Source: Rhizodiscina lignyota (lineage: Eukaryota; Ascomycota; Dothideomycetes; Aulographales; Rhizodiscinaceae). From it: DNA of 64,000 nucleotides. A model generated the notes under the pieces. That model was not told the origin of the DNA, searched no databases, and worked only from the letters and a program-made list of their open reading frames with translations. The stretch covers positions 620,001 through 684,000 of the forward strand of contig ML978135.1 of assembly GCA_010015805.1 (NCBI GenBank), read 5' to 3'. Shown here piece by piece: positions 33,439 to 46,235 of the stretch (the first letter of the stretch is position 1; each line of letters starts with the position of its first letter). Both the position numbers and the translations under genes were made by a program.

Positions 33439-34711
33439 TCAGTGGCATTGCGCTTCTATGGTCTCCGCTTGTTCCGTCAACAACCTCGCCCTTGCGAGTA
33501 CAGCCGCTGGGTCTGCAACTGCGACTGCGGGATCCTCTTGTCTTGCAGCTTTTCGAAGCCGTTCTGCTTTCTCCCTCAGCCATGCGGCCCTGGCTTTGCG
33601 CTCCTCATTAGCATCTGCCGCAGGAGCGTCCATCATCTCTGAATCGCCATCCTTATCTTGAACACCCTGCTCGTGTCCATCTTCAGGTTTCGACGTGTTA
33701 CCGTTTGAGATATTTGATCCTGCCGTCCGCGATGCGTCACTGCGTAAGGGTATGTATGTGTTACCTATCGGCTGTGGGTGTGGAGCAGTTGTCGACTGGA
33801 AGGCGCTCTTGAATTTCGATATACTCTCGGGGGTCGTCAGGCCTAAGCAAATGGGAAGGTGAGTCTCTGAGAAATTCGTATGCAGGACATCGCTGCTCTC
33901 TGGAGGGGTACCGTCGTATAAGTGAACAAGTTTCTTCCGCATATCAAGCTCTTCAGAGGTCTTGTCGTGAATCTTTGACGTATATGCGTCGAATTTTCCG
34001 GAAGCACTATCTTCTAGAACTTTGGTGAGGGCCTTTGTGAACACGGCGTCGGTGTTACCCAAAGTTGTTGTATTTGAAGCACATGCAGCAAGTAACTCAC
34101 ACCTCCTATGGGGTGTCTGGCTAAATGCCTGTGAGGCCTTGAAAGACTGTCGCATCACTGCCCCGGCTGCGTTGGCGTGACATGTATCAAGGACGAGGAG
34201 GACGTGCGACTTTGTAGCGACTAAATGCTTGAAGACGTCGGAAAAGTGAATTCTCACCCATTCGGTTCGCTTTTGATTGCTACCAGTGCTCTGTACTTCG
34301 CTATTTGCTGTCAGTCATATACGTAGAAGTATCGTCAAGTTTAAAGAGCACTCACGTTGCCCATATGTGGTCTTCTCGTTCACCCCGCCCGTGGCCAGAA
34401 TAATAGAGAACGAAGAGATTATCCTTGTCTTGTCCATAGCTAGCAAGCTTGTCGTCTATCTTCTTGATGACCGCGTTTGTAGAGCCATCATCGGAGTGAA
34501 CTGGTATGTGTCCGACTGTTGCCTCACGCCCGAATTTTGTAGTTACAACTTCTTTCAGCTTCAAGGTGTTTTTTTGCTGGTCGAGTGGTGCATTCTTCCA
34601 TTCGAACATCAACCAGAACACTTTCTTAAATTTCAGTATAACATCTCCTGCCCGCTGTGGAGAGTGAAGAGAGATGCTTGGTTTTGGGTTGAATGAATCT
34701 GGAAGCACCAT
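33439..34711 (-). CDS. Stand-alone caspase-like (C14) protein
   Basis: Two exons (34711-34356 and 34300-33439) encode 405 residues. The first 170 or so form a caspase-hemoglobinase fold: the catalytic His in LFVLYYSGHGRGE and the catalytic Cys in VLLVLDTCHANAAG, each after a hydrophobic beta strand, as in metacaspases and other C14 peptidases. Unlike type I metacaspases it has no Pro/Gln-rich or zinc-finger prodomain. The C-terminal third is low-complexity (Ser/Thr/Asn), then a charged helix rich in Ala, Arg and Glu (ARAAWLREKAERLRKAARQ onward) that could be a coiled coil. No NLR, HET or amyloid motif gene is adjacent. A role in regulated cell death or self/non-self response is conceivable but is only inference. 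Confidence 0.82.
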
Positions 34712-36391
34712 GATGAGAGCAAAGGACGCGTTAAAAGCGTTGAACCGGGTTATGAGGCTCGCACACAGACATGAGGTGATTGCGAGGTGTCGGTGATGAG
34801 GTTGTGTAGAGAGGATCCGGTTTTCGAGCCGAGTGCGCGCCGAAGGAACCTTCGAGCAAGCTGTCTTGGATTCTGAGGCTCAGGAATGGCAGAAGTAAGT
34901 GAAGGTGGAGTGGTGTTGGTGACTGTGAACATAGTGAGTGCCAAGACTCAAGGTGCGACTCCATACTCACAGTAATTCACACCGCCAACTACGTGTTACG
35001 GGCCGAGAATCGGAACTGCATGCTTCAAACGACAGCCCGAAATCAGATTCAATCTTATAGCAACTCTCCTTAGACCCCCGATCGCGGAATCGCATGGTGC
35101 TCGACATTGATGATTGACTGCTACTTGGATTGTGTGTCGTGTTTCAAAGTTGATGGACGGAAAAGTTCCCACAGTACAAGGACTGACTGTGTGAGTGGCG
35201 GCATAAAAAGAGGCAGGAAAAGACTGCTGATAGCTTGACTCTCAAGGAGCGAAATTAAAGGAAACTTTCCTGCCAGCTCCATCTGTCTACTATCTCAACT
35301 CGATAGTTGCACCTGCGTCTGAAAAGCAGACATACTGATTGAGACTAGTTTTTGGTATTGTCCCTTTATATCTTCCTTATTTGGTCGAGGCAAGTCGAAG
35401 GGAGTCTCCATCTTGATTGCGGCTCAAGCTGGGTCACCAAATTCGACAATCTTGCAGGAGTTGAGAAATTTCCGGTTGGCTATTGACCATGGCACGAAGA
35501 CGTTGCTGAGTATTTCACTAACTCGGAGTCTCAGATTAAATACCTTGAGCCGGTTGCAGAAAATGTCCCTCAGGTGTCGTTCAATCGGTGTCACCGATTA
35601 GGAATAGTGAAGCATTGCGATCGACACTACCAGACATCTGGCCCATGTATCAGCGTGGAAAGCATCCTAAACGAAATTGGTTGGATGGAGCGCCCGATGC
35701 CGTTAATTGCCGTACGAGGACACGTAACCACGTTCACGGTATTGACCTCATTAGGATTCTTTGCTGATAAGCAGACAAAGGATTCCTAGAAGAAGTAGAT
35801 GATGATCCATACTGCCTTCGTCATTATGCATAAGGCTGCAGTAGTCCAAGCGGCCTAGATCCTGTACGGCTCAAGGGTCGTTCTACCATATATTAAAATC
35901 CGGTCAAAAGTCAGCAGCTTCCTAGCGTTTACACATACCGCACGAGAACTCCGCCCCATCGAGCTTCCCTGCCTGCTCAGCACTCAACCTGGCATGGTAT
36001 TGATTAATATCCGGCAGATCCACAGCTCAAAGCACTTATCACGTGTGGTTGGGATTGATGCAAACATGGAATTATGGCACCCTCGTGCCATGCTGACAGC
36101 CCAGCAGCCCAAGGCGGGCTGATTTCGTAGCCGTCGCGTTCCTTCGCGTCTACGCCTCACAGATATCGCGCTATCTGAACTCATTGAATCCTGCACGACA
36201 CGATGCCATTGGCTATGCCAACTTGCCACCCTTTGACTTTGAGAAGGAGCCGCTATTAAATTCCGTTCCATCCAAAAAGACCCATCAAAGTCTATATTGC
36301 ACTGTGTCAGCTTTATTCGGACGCTGTGGGGGTCTGAACTCTCCACGGGTTGCCGGACCAAGGTCGCTGGTGGCAGAGAAATCCAGATCAA
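34712..36391. other. Long intergenic region
   Basis: A 1.7-kb region between divergent caspase-like and GT2 genes. Small open frames (for example 35413-35601, 35984-36403 on the minus strand) lack support. A further 5' exon of the GT2 gene could lie near its right end, but I could not define one. Confidence 0.45.
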
Positions 36392-38129
36392 ATGCAGCAA
36401 CATTTGCAGACGGTCCTATCGGGACTAACTTCTATCTTTCTGCCTGTATTCCTCTACCGATATGGGCTTTTCAAGTGGTTCGACCTCGTTGTACGCATCA
36501 GCCTTGCGGAATATAATCGCTATCAAAACCAACAAAGGCTGGAAAATGAGTCGTCCACCGATGCCCATAATGCCGCAGAAAAGGCCATGGCTTGTGTAGT
36601 GGGATGGCGAGAAGACCCCATACAGTATGAGAAAGCTCTGTCCTCATATGTTGAAGCTGGTGTTCGGTGTGTTGTTGTGGGTGTCGACGGGGGAGAAAAG
36701 GCAGACATGGCAATGGTCGGCGTCTTCAGAAATGTCTTTCCGGATTCCGCAGCAAATGTTCTATGCCTACAGCAGTCTCTTGGCAAGCAATTCATTCGCA
36801 AGGCCCTCGCAAATGGATTCAAGTCCGGAAAACCCGCTCCGACGACATCGGAGAAAGACGCATTCCGCAAAGCATATGACTTCACCAAGTCGGAGATGGA
36901 AAAGGCAGGATTTCTCCGAAGCAAAGAGCCACCAAAGGGAGTTTGCTTCTATCAGCCTCATTGTGACCTGAAAGAAATTCGTTTCTCTGCCTGGATGGTC
37001 TCTGTGATTATCGCAGACGTCTACGGATTCGATTATCTGTGGGTGAGTGACTCCGACACTCAGATATTGCCAGACACAGTCACGACCTTGGCGAGAGTGC
37101 TCAAGTCGGAGCCGAAAGCTGCCGGAGCAGGTGCGTACGTTCGTCTGCATAACGCCGAAGTCTCCAGCATCTCAAGAATGGCCGGCCTTGCATGGGCTCT
37201 GGACACATATATGAACAGAGCGGCGCTCAGTGCTCTGGGCACCTCCGAATGTCTAAATGGACCGACATCGATGTACAGAGTCTCTGCCCTTCGTGAGGTC
37301 ATGGTTGTTCAATATCGCTTCCATTATCTCGAATCTACAGAAAACACCGTTAGCCCCCGTACCTCAGGCCTGACATGAATTCCCTGCTCACTGTCGTACA
37401 GGTTATCAACGAAGACATCCAAACGACAATGATGCTAGCGAAAAGGGGATGGAAGAGGCTCTACGTGGAGTATGCTTCTGCACTTACGGGTGGACCGGAA
37501 ACTCTACGAGCCTGGTATGGACAGCGAGTGAGTACTTGTTTTATGTGTGAGTTAGAACTGCATCTAACGCCAACCAGCTACGATGGAGCCGTGGTATCAA
37601 TTTCCATCGCTTCTTCGATGCGCCATATATTGCATCACAGGGCCCTCTTACTATCTGGTACTGGCTGCGAAGCGGTTTTTACGATGTCTTTGTCTTCTTG
37701 TGGGTTCTCTGGTACGCAATATTCGGGACTGAGCTCTTCAAGATTACGCGATACGACGTGCTGGTCTTCGAGTTGCTACCCCCGATCTACAACTTCTTAA
37801 GATGCCAGGCTCCGATGCCAAGTCTTCCAGTCTCCGTGACTCTTTTCGCCTGTTATAGGTTTGTGTGCCCAAGCTATCGGATGCTGACTTTCATCACTCC
37901 ATTTTCGACATCTTGGGCGCTGCCGCAGAAGAGTACCGAGACTCCCTTTTACCCTCTCAGCTTCGTTCACAGGGAGTTTGAGGCGCTGTTCTTCATGCTG
38001 TGGACGGGAATTGCAGGAGGAGCGGTAGGAAGAGCTGTCGCGACTTTCCTTGGAAACGAGAATGTCTTACCATGGATGATGGCTTTCATGATGGCCGGAG
38101 CATCAGCGGGATTTTATACAATCGAGTAG
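36392..38129 (+). CDS. Processive glycosyltransferase, GT2 (hyaluronan-synthase-like)
   Basis: Three exons (to 37348, 37402-37527, 37578-38129). A hydrophobic N-terminal segment (LTSIFLPVFLYRYGLFKWF) precedes the cytosolic catalytic domain. GT2 motifs seen are Asp in VVGVDGG, the metal-binding SDSDT, the acid Asp in NEDIQTT, and YGQRLRWSRG, which matches the Q(Q/R)xRW signature of processive synthases such as chitin, cellulose and hyaluronan synthases. C-terminal hydrophobic helices (IWYWLRSGFYDVFVFLWVLWYAIF; two more near the end) complete the membrane domain. It probably polymerises and exports a surface polysaccharide; the sugar is unknown. The first ATG in the open frame is at 36392, but the frame is open from 36350, so an upstream exon is possible. 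A GH43 gene follows on the same strand. Confidence 0.85.
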
Positions 38130-38590
38130 AAGCGCAAGAGGGGTCCATGAGCTCTACAACGGAAGCCCCAGTCGTTTCAAACGTTTTGAAGTTTGTCACA
38201 GAGAAAGTGCCAGAAGCTTAGAATGGATACTAAAAACTGAAGTCATAAATTGTCATTCTTCTGAGGTCTGCAGGGAAAATTGCGAAAAGTGGCTTGCACG
38301 TGATGAAAATCCTCCGAACGCTCGGTCGCAACTCCGTCATTTCCACCCTTCTTCATCTGAAGCCCAGTTGCCACCACTTGCTACACACTACACTTCTCGC
38401 GTATGAGATCCATCAACTTCTCCAGAGTCATTGACTACTTCGGATCTTAACCGATGCGGCGTCCTAGATCGCATGCTTTGCTGCGTAGCCAGCCGGACTC
38501 GAATCCCAAACGATTACGTCAAAGGGGCTGCGTCTAATTATTAGCTCCATGCCACAAGGTCGATTCCACAACGGCAGAGAGGGAGCGAGT
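38130..38590. other. Spacer between GT2 and GH43 genes
   Basis: A 461-base spacer with no gene. It contains a B-box-like sequence near 38505 that I could not extend into a tRNA. Confidence 0.5.
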
Positions 38591-40107
38591 ATGATAAGGA
38601 GTAGATTCTTTCGTTTCGCAGCTGCCGCGTTTTTCGTCCTTGTCACATTAAAATTGATATACAATATATATCGTCCCTCCATCGCAAGATTCGTGGCTCA
38701 GATTGTTCCTGGAGCAACATGGACAGCAGTATGTCGTCGATCTTCAACATTCGTTAAATTATATTAGAGCATACTAATTTCATAATGTAGAGCAACACCG
38801 GCGAGCATATACAAGCTCATGGCGGCGGCATAGTTCATGTCGACGGCCTCTATTACTGGATTGGAGAAGACAAGTCGAAAGGGACATTCTTCCATAGCAT
38901 TAATTGTTATGTCTCAAGCGACCTCGTCGAATGGAACTATGCCGAAAGTCTGCTCACCAAGCAGAGCGACGGTGACCTGGGTCCAGACCGAATTGTCGAG
39001 CGACCTAAAGTCATCTACAACGGTCTGACACAGAAGTATGTGATGTATATGCACATTGACGATCCGAAGTACAACGAGGCCAAGGTCGGAGTGGCTACTG
39101 CCAACACCGTCTGTGGTGCGTATACCTACCATGGCAGCTTTCGTCCTCTGGATCAGGAGAGTAGGGATCTAGGGCTGTTTCAGGACTCGGACGGAAAGGG
39201 ATTCCTTCTCACTGAAGATGTAAGCCCTCTCTCTCTCTACTGTGCAAGTACGTTGTGTCTTTTCATGCACTAACGTGACCTACAGCGCCAAAATGGACTT
39301 CGCATCGACGGACTCTCCAAGGATTACCTGTCAGTTGAATCAAATGTTTACACTTGGTCTGAGAAGATTGAGTCTCCTGCATTAATCCAGCGAGAGGGTA
39401 TATACTTCATGTTCGGGAGCCATCTAACTGGATGGAGAACGAATGACAATGTCTACAGCACGGCGCCCTCTTTGAATGGCCCATGGTCTGAGTGGCGGAC
39501 GTTTGCAGAGCCTGGCAGCAATACGTACAATTCCCAAACGAATTTTGTACTATCGGTCGGAAATACTTCAATCTACATGGGCGACCGATGGGATCCAGAT
39601 AACCTGATGAGGAGTACTTACATTTGGCTGCCCCTCAATATCATCGAATCGACTGCTACAATGAGAGAACGTCGGAATTGGATGCTCGACGCTTCTGGAA
39701 GTTGGTCAGAAGGTGTTCCAGGCCCCACTTACGAAGCGGAGTCTGCAACGCTGCTAGGTGATGCAGAGGTCATTGAATGCGATGAGTGCGGCTCAGGGAA
39801 GGGCGTCGGCCACATCGAAGGGACATCCAGTGGCGTCCTCTTTTCATCCATTTCAAGCAGCACCTCGATGCGCGCGACGGTGCTGATTCACTTCTTGAAT
39901 CTCGATAGAACGCAACGATTCTGCAATGTTCGAGTCAACGGCGGTTCGCGTCAGATCGTTGCATTCTTGCCCACAGGCTCTGACGCGACAGGAACATCGT
40001 TTGCCTGTGTGCATGTTACGTTACAGAAGGGCTTTAATGATATCGAGCTCAGGGGTACGGACGGGCTGGGACCGGTTTTGGACAAAGTAGAGGTGTTATA
40101 TCCTTAG
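38591..40107 (+). CDS. GH43 (subfamily 24-like) galactanase with CBM35-like domain
   Basis: Three exons (38591-38728, 38791-39219, 39286-40107) encode 462 residues. The N-terminus has a basic patch then a hydrophobic run (FFRFAAAAFFVLVTLKLIYNIY), better read as a type II signal anchor than a cleaved signal. The catalytic five-bladed propeller begins at EHIQAHGGGIVHVDGLYYWIGED, a signature of exo-beta-1,3-galactanases of GH43_24, and continues through RPKVIYN and SPALIQREGIYFM. The C-terminal 125 residues, from YEAESATLLG, look like a CBM35 beta-sandwich. Known relatives trim beta-1,3-galactan of arabinogalactan proteins. An upstream ATG at 38549 is in frame; 38591 was chosen because it directly precedes the anchor. 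Confidence 0.85.
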
Positions 40108-40713
40108 ATATCCGGTGCATCGCGAGGGCGTCTGCAGATGAATTACATTTTGTACAAAAAAAAACAGCACTCATTCGTAGGCATTATTATTTCCCGCCAG
40201 CTCCGTCTCTTGTATCCCCAAGAGAGCCGAAGGCCTGAAAAGCGTTAGTTTGGACGTAGCCTTTGCTGAGTTAAGAGAGATCAAGGCCAAGAAGATGGCT
40301 TACAGCGAGCGTCGAATTGCTTATTCAATTCCTAATCCAATGGTTTCGAGTTATTACGCGACCACTATGATGCAAGCTGCGCTGCTTAGTGAGGACCACG
40401 GGGACCCACACGTGGTGGCTGCTGCCGCGGGGCTGCGACGTCAATCTTGGAGGGGTGTTTCGAGCTCCGTCATGAAAACTTCTCAACGTCTTCAACTCCA
40501 CGCCAAGTTCTCCAACACCTTAATTTGAACGGCTCGGAACTCAATTGAGCTGTAAGCAAGTTTCTATATCTGCTATTGGCGTCTCACTCACTGTCACGAG
40601 CAGTAACTGTCAAGTACCCACCAAATTCCGCAAAGCCGCATCAGCGTGTCGGGCATCGACTCGATTCAACCTGCGATCTCCACAAGCAGTTTAAGAGTAA
40701 ATTCAGAGCCAAA
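40108..40713. other. Intergenic, promoter and leader of GPI
   Basis: Contains an A9 run near 40153 and the leader of the glucose-6-phosphate isomerase gene. The isomerase frame is open back to 40576 without an ATG, so that part is taken as untranslated. No other gene is supported. Confidence 0.5.
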
Positions 40714-42423
<1,710 letters not shown>

Positions 42424-43418
42424 GTACAGAACTCCCTACTCCCGTCTCCGGAGTGTACACAGGAACTTGGAGGGGGGAGCGATGAAGGAGGTCTGAGATG
42501 AAAATTCAGCATGACTCTCCTGATGTATCTAACTGATGCGAAACGTCCCTATTAGTGTTATGCAACAAGTTAAGATTTTGGTTCACCCCGCCTACCTGCT
42601 GCATCCTGCTATTTGGAAGCTCGTTCTCAGCGCTCCACTCTGATAGACAATCCAAAGGCATCAAGTTCATTATAGGGCAACTTCAGAGTCAACTTAGCTC
42701 AGATGGCATCCGCATTAAAAAACTTCTTATGAACACTTACTCTCTTTCTTCCGTCTGGAAATGGCTAAAGCGAAGCAGATCTACGCCAAGCTTTGTAATA
42801 TTACACTCTAATTGGAATATTGCATTAATCAGCCCTAAAACTTGATAATGCAAAACTTCCCTAGTACCTTGATGGCCAAATTCTAGTTCGACTTCGTCTG
42901 TCTCCTTTTTCGTCCATTTCAGCCGCTACAGTCCCAGAGAGTATCATCAGACTCTATACAACTTGATACCAAATGTTCAATTATTGAACTTACCACAGCT
43001 ATGAGTTTAATTGGCATGTTCACGTCACAGTATGCCGGAACCCTAGCTCCGAAAAATCCTCTCGGAGGGGTTGCGTTACGATGTAAGTTTGTTACAGATG
43101 AAACTCAATTTTCAATGCCTCAGCTGTCCAAAATCTGTATCATGAGGCCAACGTATTACTCAACTCTACTTTACCGCTCTTCTCTGAACTTTGTATAAGC
43201 TCTGGCCAGTGTGGTCATTCAAAAGAAGGCGAGCGAGAAACCCATAGCGGTGTCAAACAGCAACGGCCCGTCGATACCGTCAGACACGTCACTACGTGCA
43301 GTATCCCGCTCCGTGTCACTGCTTTACCTCCTTCATTTTCATCTGTTTGTGCTTTTCATCAGCAATATCTCTCCCACAGAGGACCCTATGCGATAAAGCC
43401 TCTTCCTTGTCGAACATC
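42424..43418. other. Intergenic, nothing recognised
   Basis: One kilobase, relatively A/T-rich, between tandem genes. Short open frames only. No element identified. Confidence 0.5.
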
Positions 43419-44978
43419 ATGTTTAAGCCCATGAATATCCATCTAAGCCTCCCTCGTCTCACGCCAACGCAGCGGCTATGCATCGTTATTGCAATATCGT
43501 TCTCATTCTTCGCTGCGGAAATTTCAGGTATGAGTAGCACTGATACTTGGCTGTTTTGGTTGCTGATGAGTAGAAGTGGGCTTTTACACAAGATCTCTGG
43601 CGTTAATCGCTGATGCTTTTCATTATGTATGACACCGCAGGCTATAGATGGTGCTTCAGACGTCTAACTATTAATATAGCTCAATGACTTGGTCGGATTT
43701 ATCGTGGCTCTGGGCGCAATTCAGGTACAGTGCTCCGCCGTTTCAAAATTCTCCAGCACGCTGACTGCATACATAGATATCGAACCATGGAAGGTCTCCG
43801 AAAGGGTTTTCTTTTGGTTGGCAACGTGCTCAACTGCTCGGCGCCTTCTTCAACGGTGTCTTCCTCGCTGCTCTTGGGCTGAGCATCTTTCTGCAGGCCC
43901 TGGAACGCTTTGTTTCCTTGCAGAGTGGGTCTCTGCCTCAGCCATTATCTGTAAAACGTTTTGCTCACATCGTTCATAGAAGTTCAGCAGCCAAAGCTGG
44001 TTCTCATTGTTGGGGCCGTCGGGCTCGCACTCAATCTTATCAGTGCGGCATTCTTGCACGGTGCGTTCAGTCACTTGCAATTCCGCCCAGATACTGATAA
44101 TAAAGCCAGATCACGGTAATGATCATGGACATGGCCACAGCAACGTCCAGCAGCCCACTGCGTCTCCCGTGGGCGATGAATATCCAGGTGCAATGGAGGC
44201 GGCGGACCTCTCATTCAACGCTCCGGTAAGCTCTACAAGTCTGCTCTCAAATCACCAACAACTAATCTTACCTACTCTATAGGGCCTAGGTGTACATGCG
44301 AATCACTACCATACCATGAATACGGCAGTAGGTACTCCGGGTCGCGATCTAGGCATGCTCGGCGTTTTCCTGCATGTAATTGGCGATGCAGTCAACAATA
44401 TAGGCGTCATCATCTCGGGCGCGGCGATCTGGTTTGGCAAGACCGATGCAAGATATTACGCGGATCCTGCCATTAGCATGGGTATCAGCTTCATGATCCT
44501 CGCCACATCGATCCCGCTTGTGAAGAATAGCGGTCGCATTCTTCTTCAGAGCAGTCCAGCTGGAGTTGACCTTGACGAAGTCAAAGCAGACCTGGAGGAT
44601 TTGAAAGGTGTATCTTCAGTGCATGAACTCCACATTTGGCGACTCAATCAGCAGAAGACAATCGCGTCAGCGCATGTTGTCACCGAGGACGACTCTCTCG
44701 AAGGGTTCATTCAGCGAGCCAAAGTTATTGGCGAATGCTTGCATCAGTACGGTGTTCATTCTTACACACTGCAACCAGAGCCAAAGCTATTACTACAAGT
44801 ACAAGCTCAGGCCGATACCGGCGATCAAATTAGACGTGCTCCTCTAGAGAACACGGTGAAATGCGATGGGAATAAAATTGAGATGGGCGAGCTGAGGCAA
44901 CGGCAATCGAAAGAGGGACCGTGCAGACTGAAGTGTGAGGAAGATGCTTGCAAAGACTTACAATGTTGTGATGAATGA
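43419..44978 (+). CDS. Cation diffusion facilitator (Zn transporter)
   Basis: Seven exons (43419-43528, 43574-43626, 43680-43724, 43777-43924, 43980-44060, 44110-44225, 44283-44978) rebuild a CDF protein. The first helices include SLALIADAFHYLNDLVGFIVALGAIQ, with the His and Asp of the TM2 zinc site, and the fifth helix HVIGDAVNNIGVIISG, with the paired His and Asp. A short His-rich loop (HDHGNDHGHGHS) joins helices 4 and 5, as in Zrc1/Cot1 vacuolar zinc transporters. The cytosolic C-terminal ferredoxin-like domain is present (VSSVHELHIWRL). The tail is Cys-rich (CRLKCEEDAC ... CC). It probably loads zinc or cobalt into the vacuole or ER. The very small exons make automated prediction error-prone. 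A second in-frame ATG lies at 43431. Confidence 0.87.
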
Positions 44979-46235
44979 GGTAAGGTCTGGTGGAGAAGGG
45001 TTAGGGGGAAACTTCGGTCAATTTGCTGAGTCTGCGCAAGTTGCTTGTATGGATCCCGCGGACCATCGAATGAATCTTCCGCGGGCAAGGATTTCATTAT
45101 ACATACCATGGAGTGCTTATTTTCTCTGCTAAAAACACTTGTCAAATTCGCTACTCTCTTTGTTAACGTGTCCTCAAGAACGTCGCTGTTATAGATCCAT
45201 TCACGAAGACATTTGAAAGAAACAAAAAGGTATACAGGAAAATGGCGAGGCTACAATGTCTCTTCCTTCCTCTGTTACGCATCGTGCTTTCAGGACTTAC
45301 CTAAGCTCTTCAAAGAGATATCGTACGTCTTTAGCCCCCGATGACAAGAATAAGCACCTCAACATCTACCTACTCCGGCATGCAGCCCCATACGTGTGCA
45401 GACTCGCCTGAAGACGGGGAGTGCTATGAAACGCTGCTGGGCACGTCGAGGGTGCGGGCAGTGGCGTGGCTCCTTATTCAACATAAGACCCAGTTTAAGG
45501 GCAATAGTATCAGAGAAATCACGTCTTTCTATGATACGAGAGGAGAGAAGACCGCATATGGCCTGTGCATTGACATTGGGAAGGTAGACCTCGTGGACGT
45601 GGCCGAACTTGAGGGATGAGGGAATTTGTGGGCTTTGCAGATTCCAAATTTGAGAGATGAGGCTGCTGATGAGATCGAGGATGAATTTGAGAGAGACAGA
45701 AGTTGGGATATACTTAGAGCAAGGACTGAATAGAGAAATGATTGCAGCCAAAGAAGTTAACATTGGAAAAAGCTTTCGACTTGTTTGTGATCGGGATGCT
45801 TTATCCTTTTCAATGTAGAAATCATGCGCAGCTTTCAAGGCATTAAGCGTCTATGACGTGTAGCCGCTGTATTCAACAAACCGTACAAATTTTCAATGGG
45901 TTTTCACAGATACTCCAGTCTCGCTTGCCTTGAAGTACAACAACAGCTCAAGCATAAACATCACAGTGTGCCCGACGGCTACCTGTTTTGTCACGTTTGA
46001 GGAGGTCCAGACCCAAATACCTAGTTATCGAAGCGAAGCGTCGCCCCCATTACCCCTTTGCAGCCACCACTTCAAGCTTGGCGTTGAAGGGGCTGAATGT
46101 CTTGCAGATCTTTCGCTTCGAATCAGCCACATCAACCTCCACTGTCAAGCGCTATATGCGCTAGATTTAAGACACTCTTTCACTTCCTACTTTCCTTTGC
46201 GCTCGTTCTGCTTCTTAATGATTTATTGTCTCGCA
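44979..46235. other. Intergenic region with one doubtful small frame
   Basis: Apart from the doubtful frame at 45341-45619, no coding signal is seen. The frame of the downstream membrane protein is open to 45930 but lacks protein-like character before 46218. Confidence 0.45.
45341..45619 (+). CDS. Doubtful small hypothetical protein
   Basis: A 92-codon frame starting with ATG. The middle (YETLLGTSRVRAVAWLLIQHK ... GLCIDIG) reads like a folded protein fragment with alternating hydrophobic and charged residues, but I know no family, there is no clear promoter, and the opposite strand also has a long frame (45838-45359). It may be a remnant exon. Confidence 0.25.
   Translation: MTRISTSTSTYSGMQPHTCADSPEDGECYETLLGTSRVRAVAWLLIQHKTQFKGNSIREITSFYDTRGEKTAYGLCIDIGKVDLVDVAELEG

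Noticed and set aside
38490-38560. B-box-like GATTCGAGTCC on the minus strand
   Set aside because: No matching A box or acceptor stem within 90 bases.
45359-45838. Minus-strand frame of 159 codons beginning MKAAHDFYIEK
   Set aside because: No domain, signal peptide or splice context; overlaps another doubtful frame in intergenic DNA.
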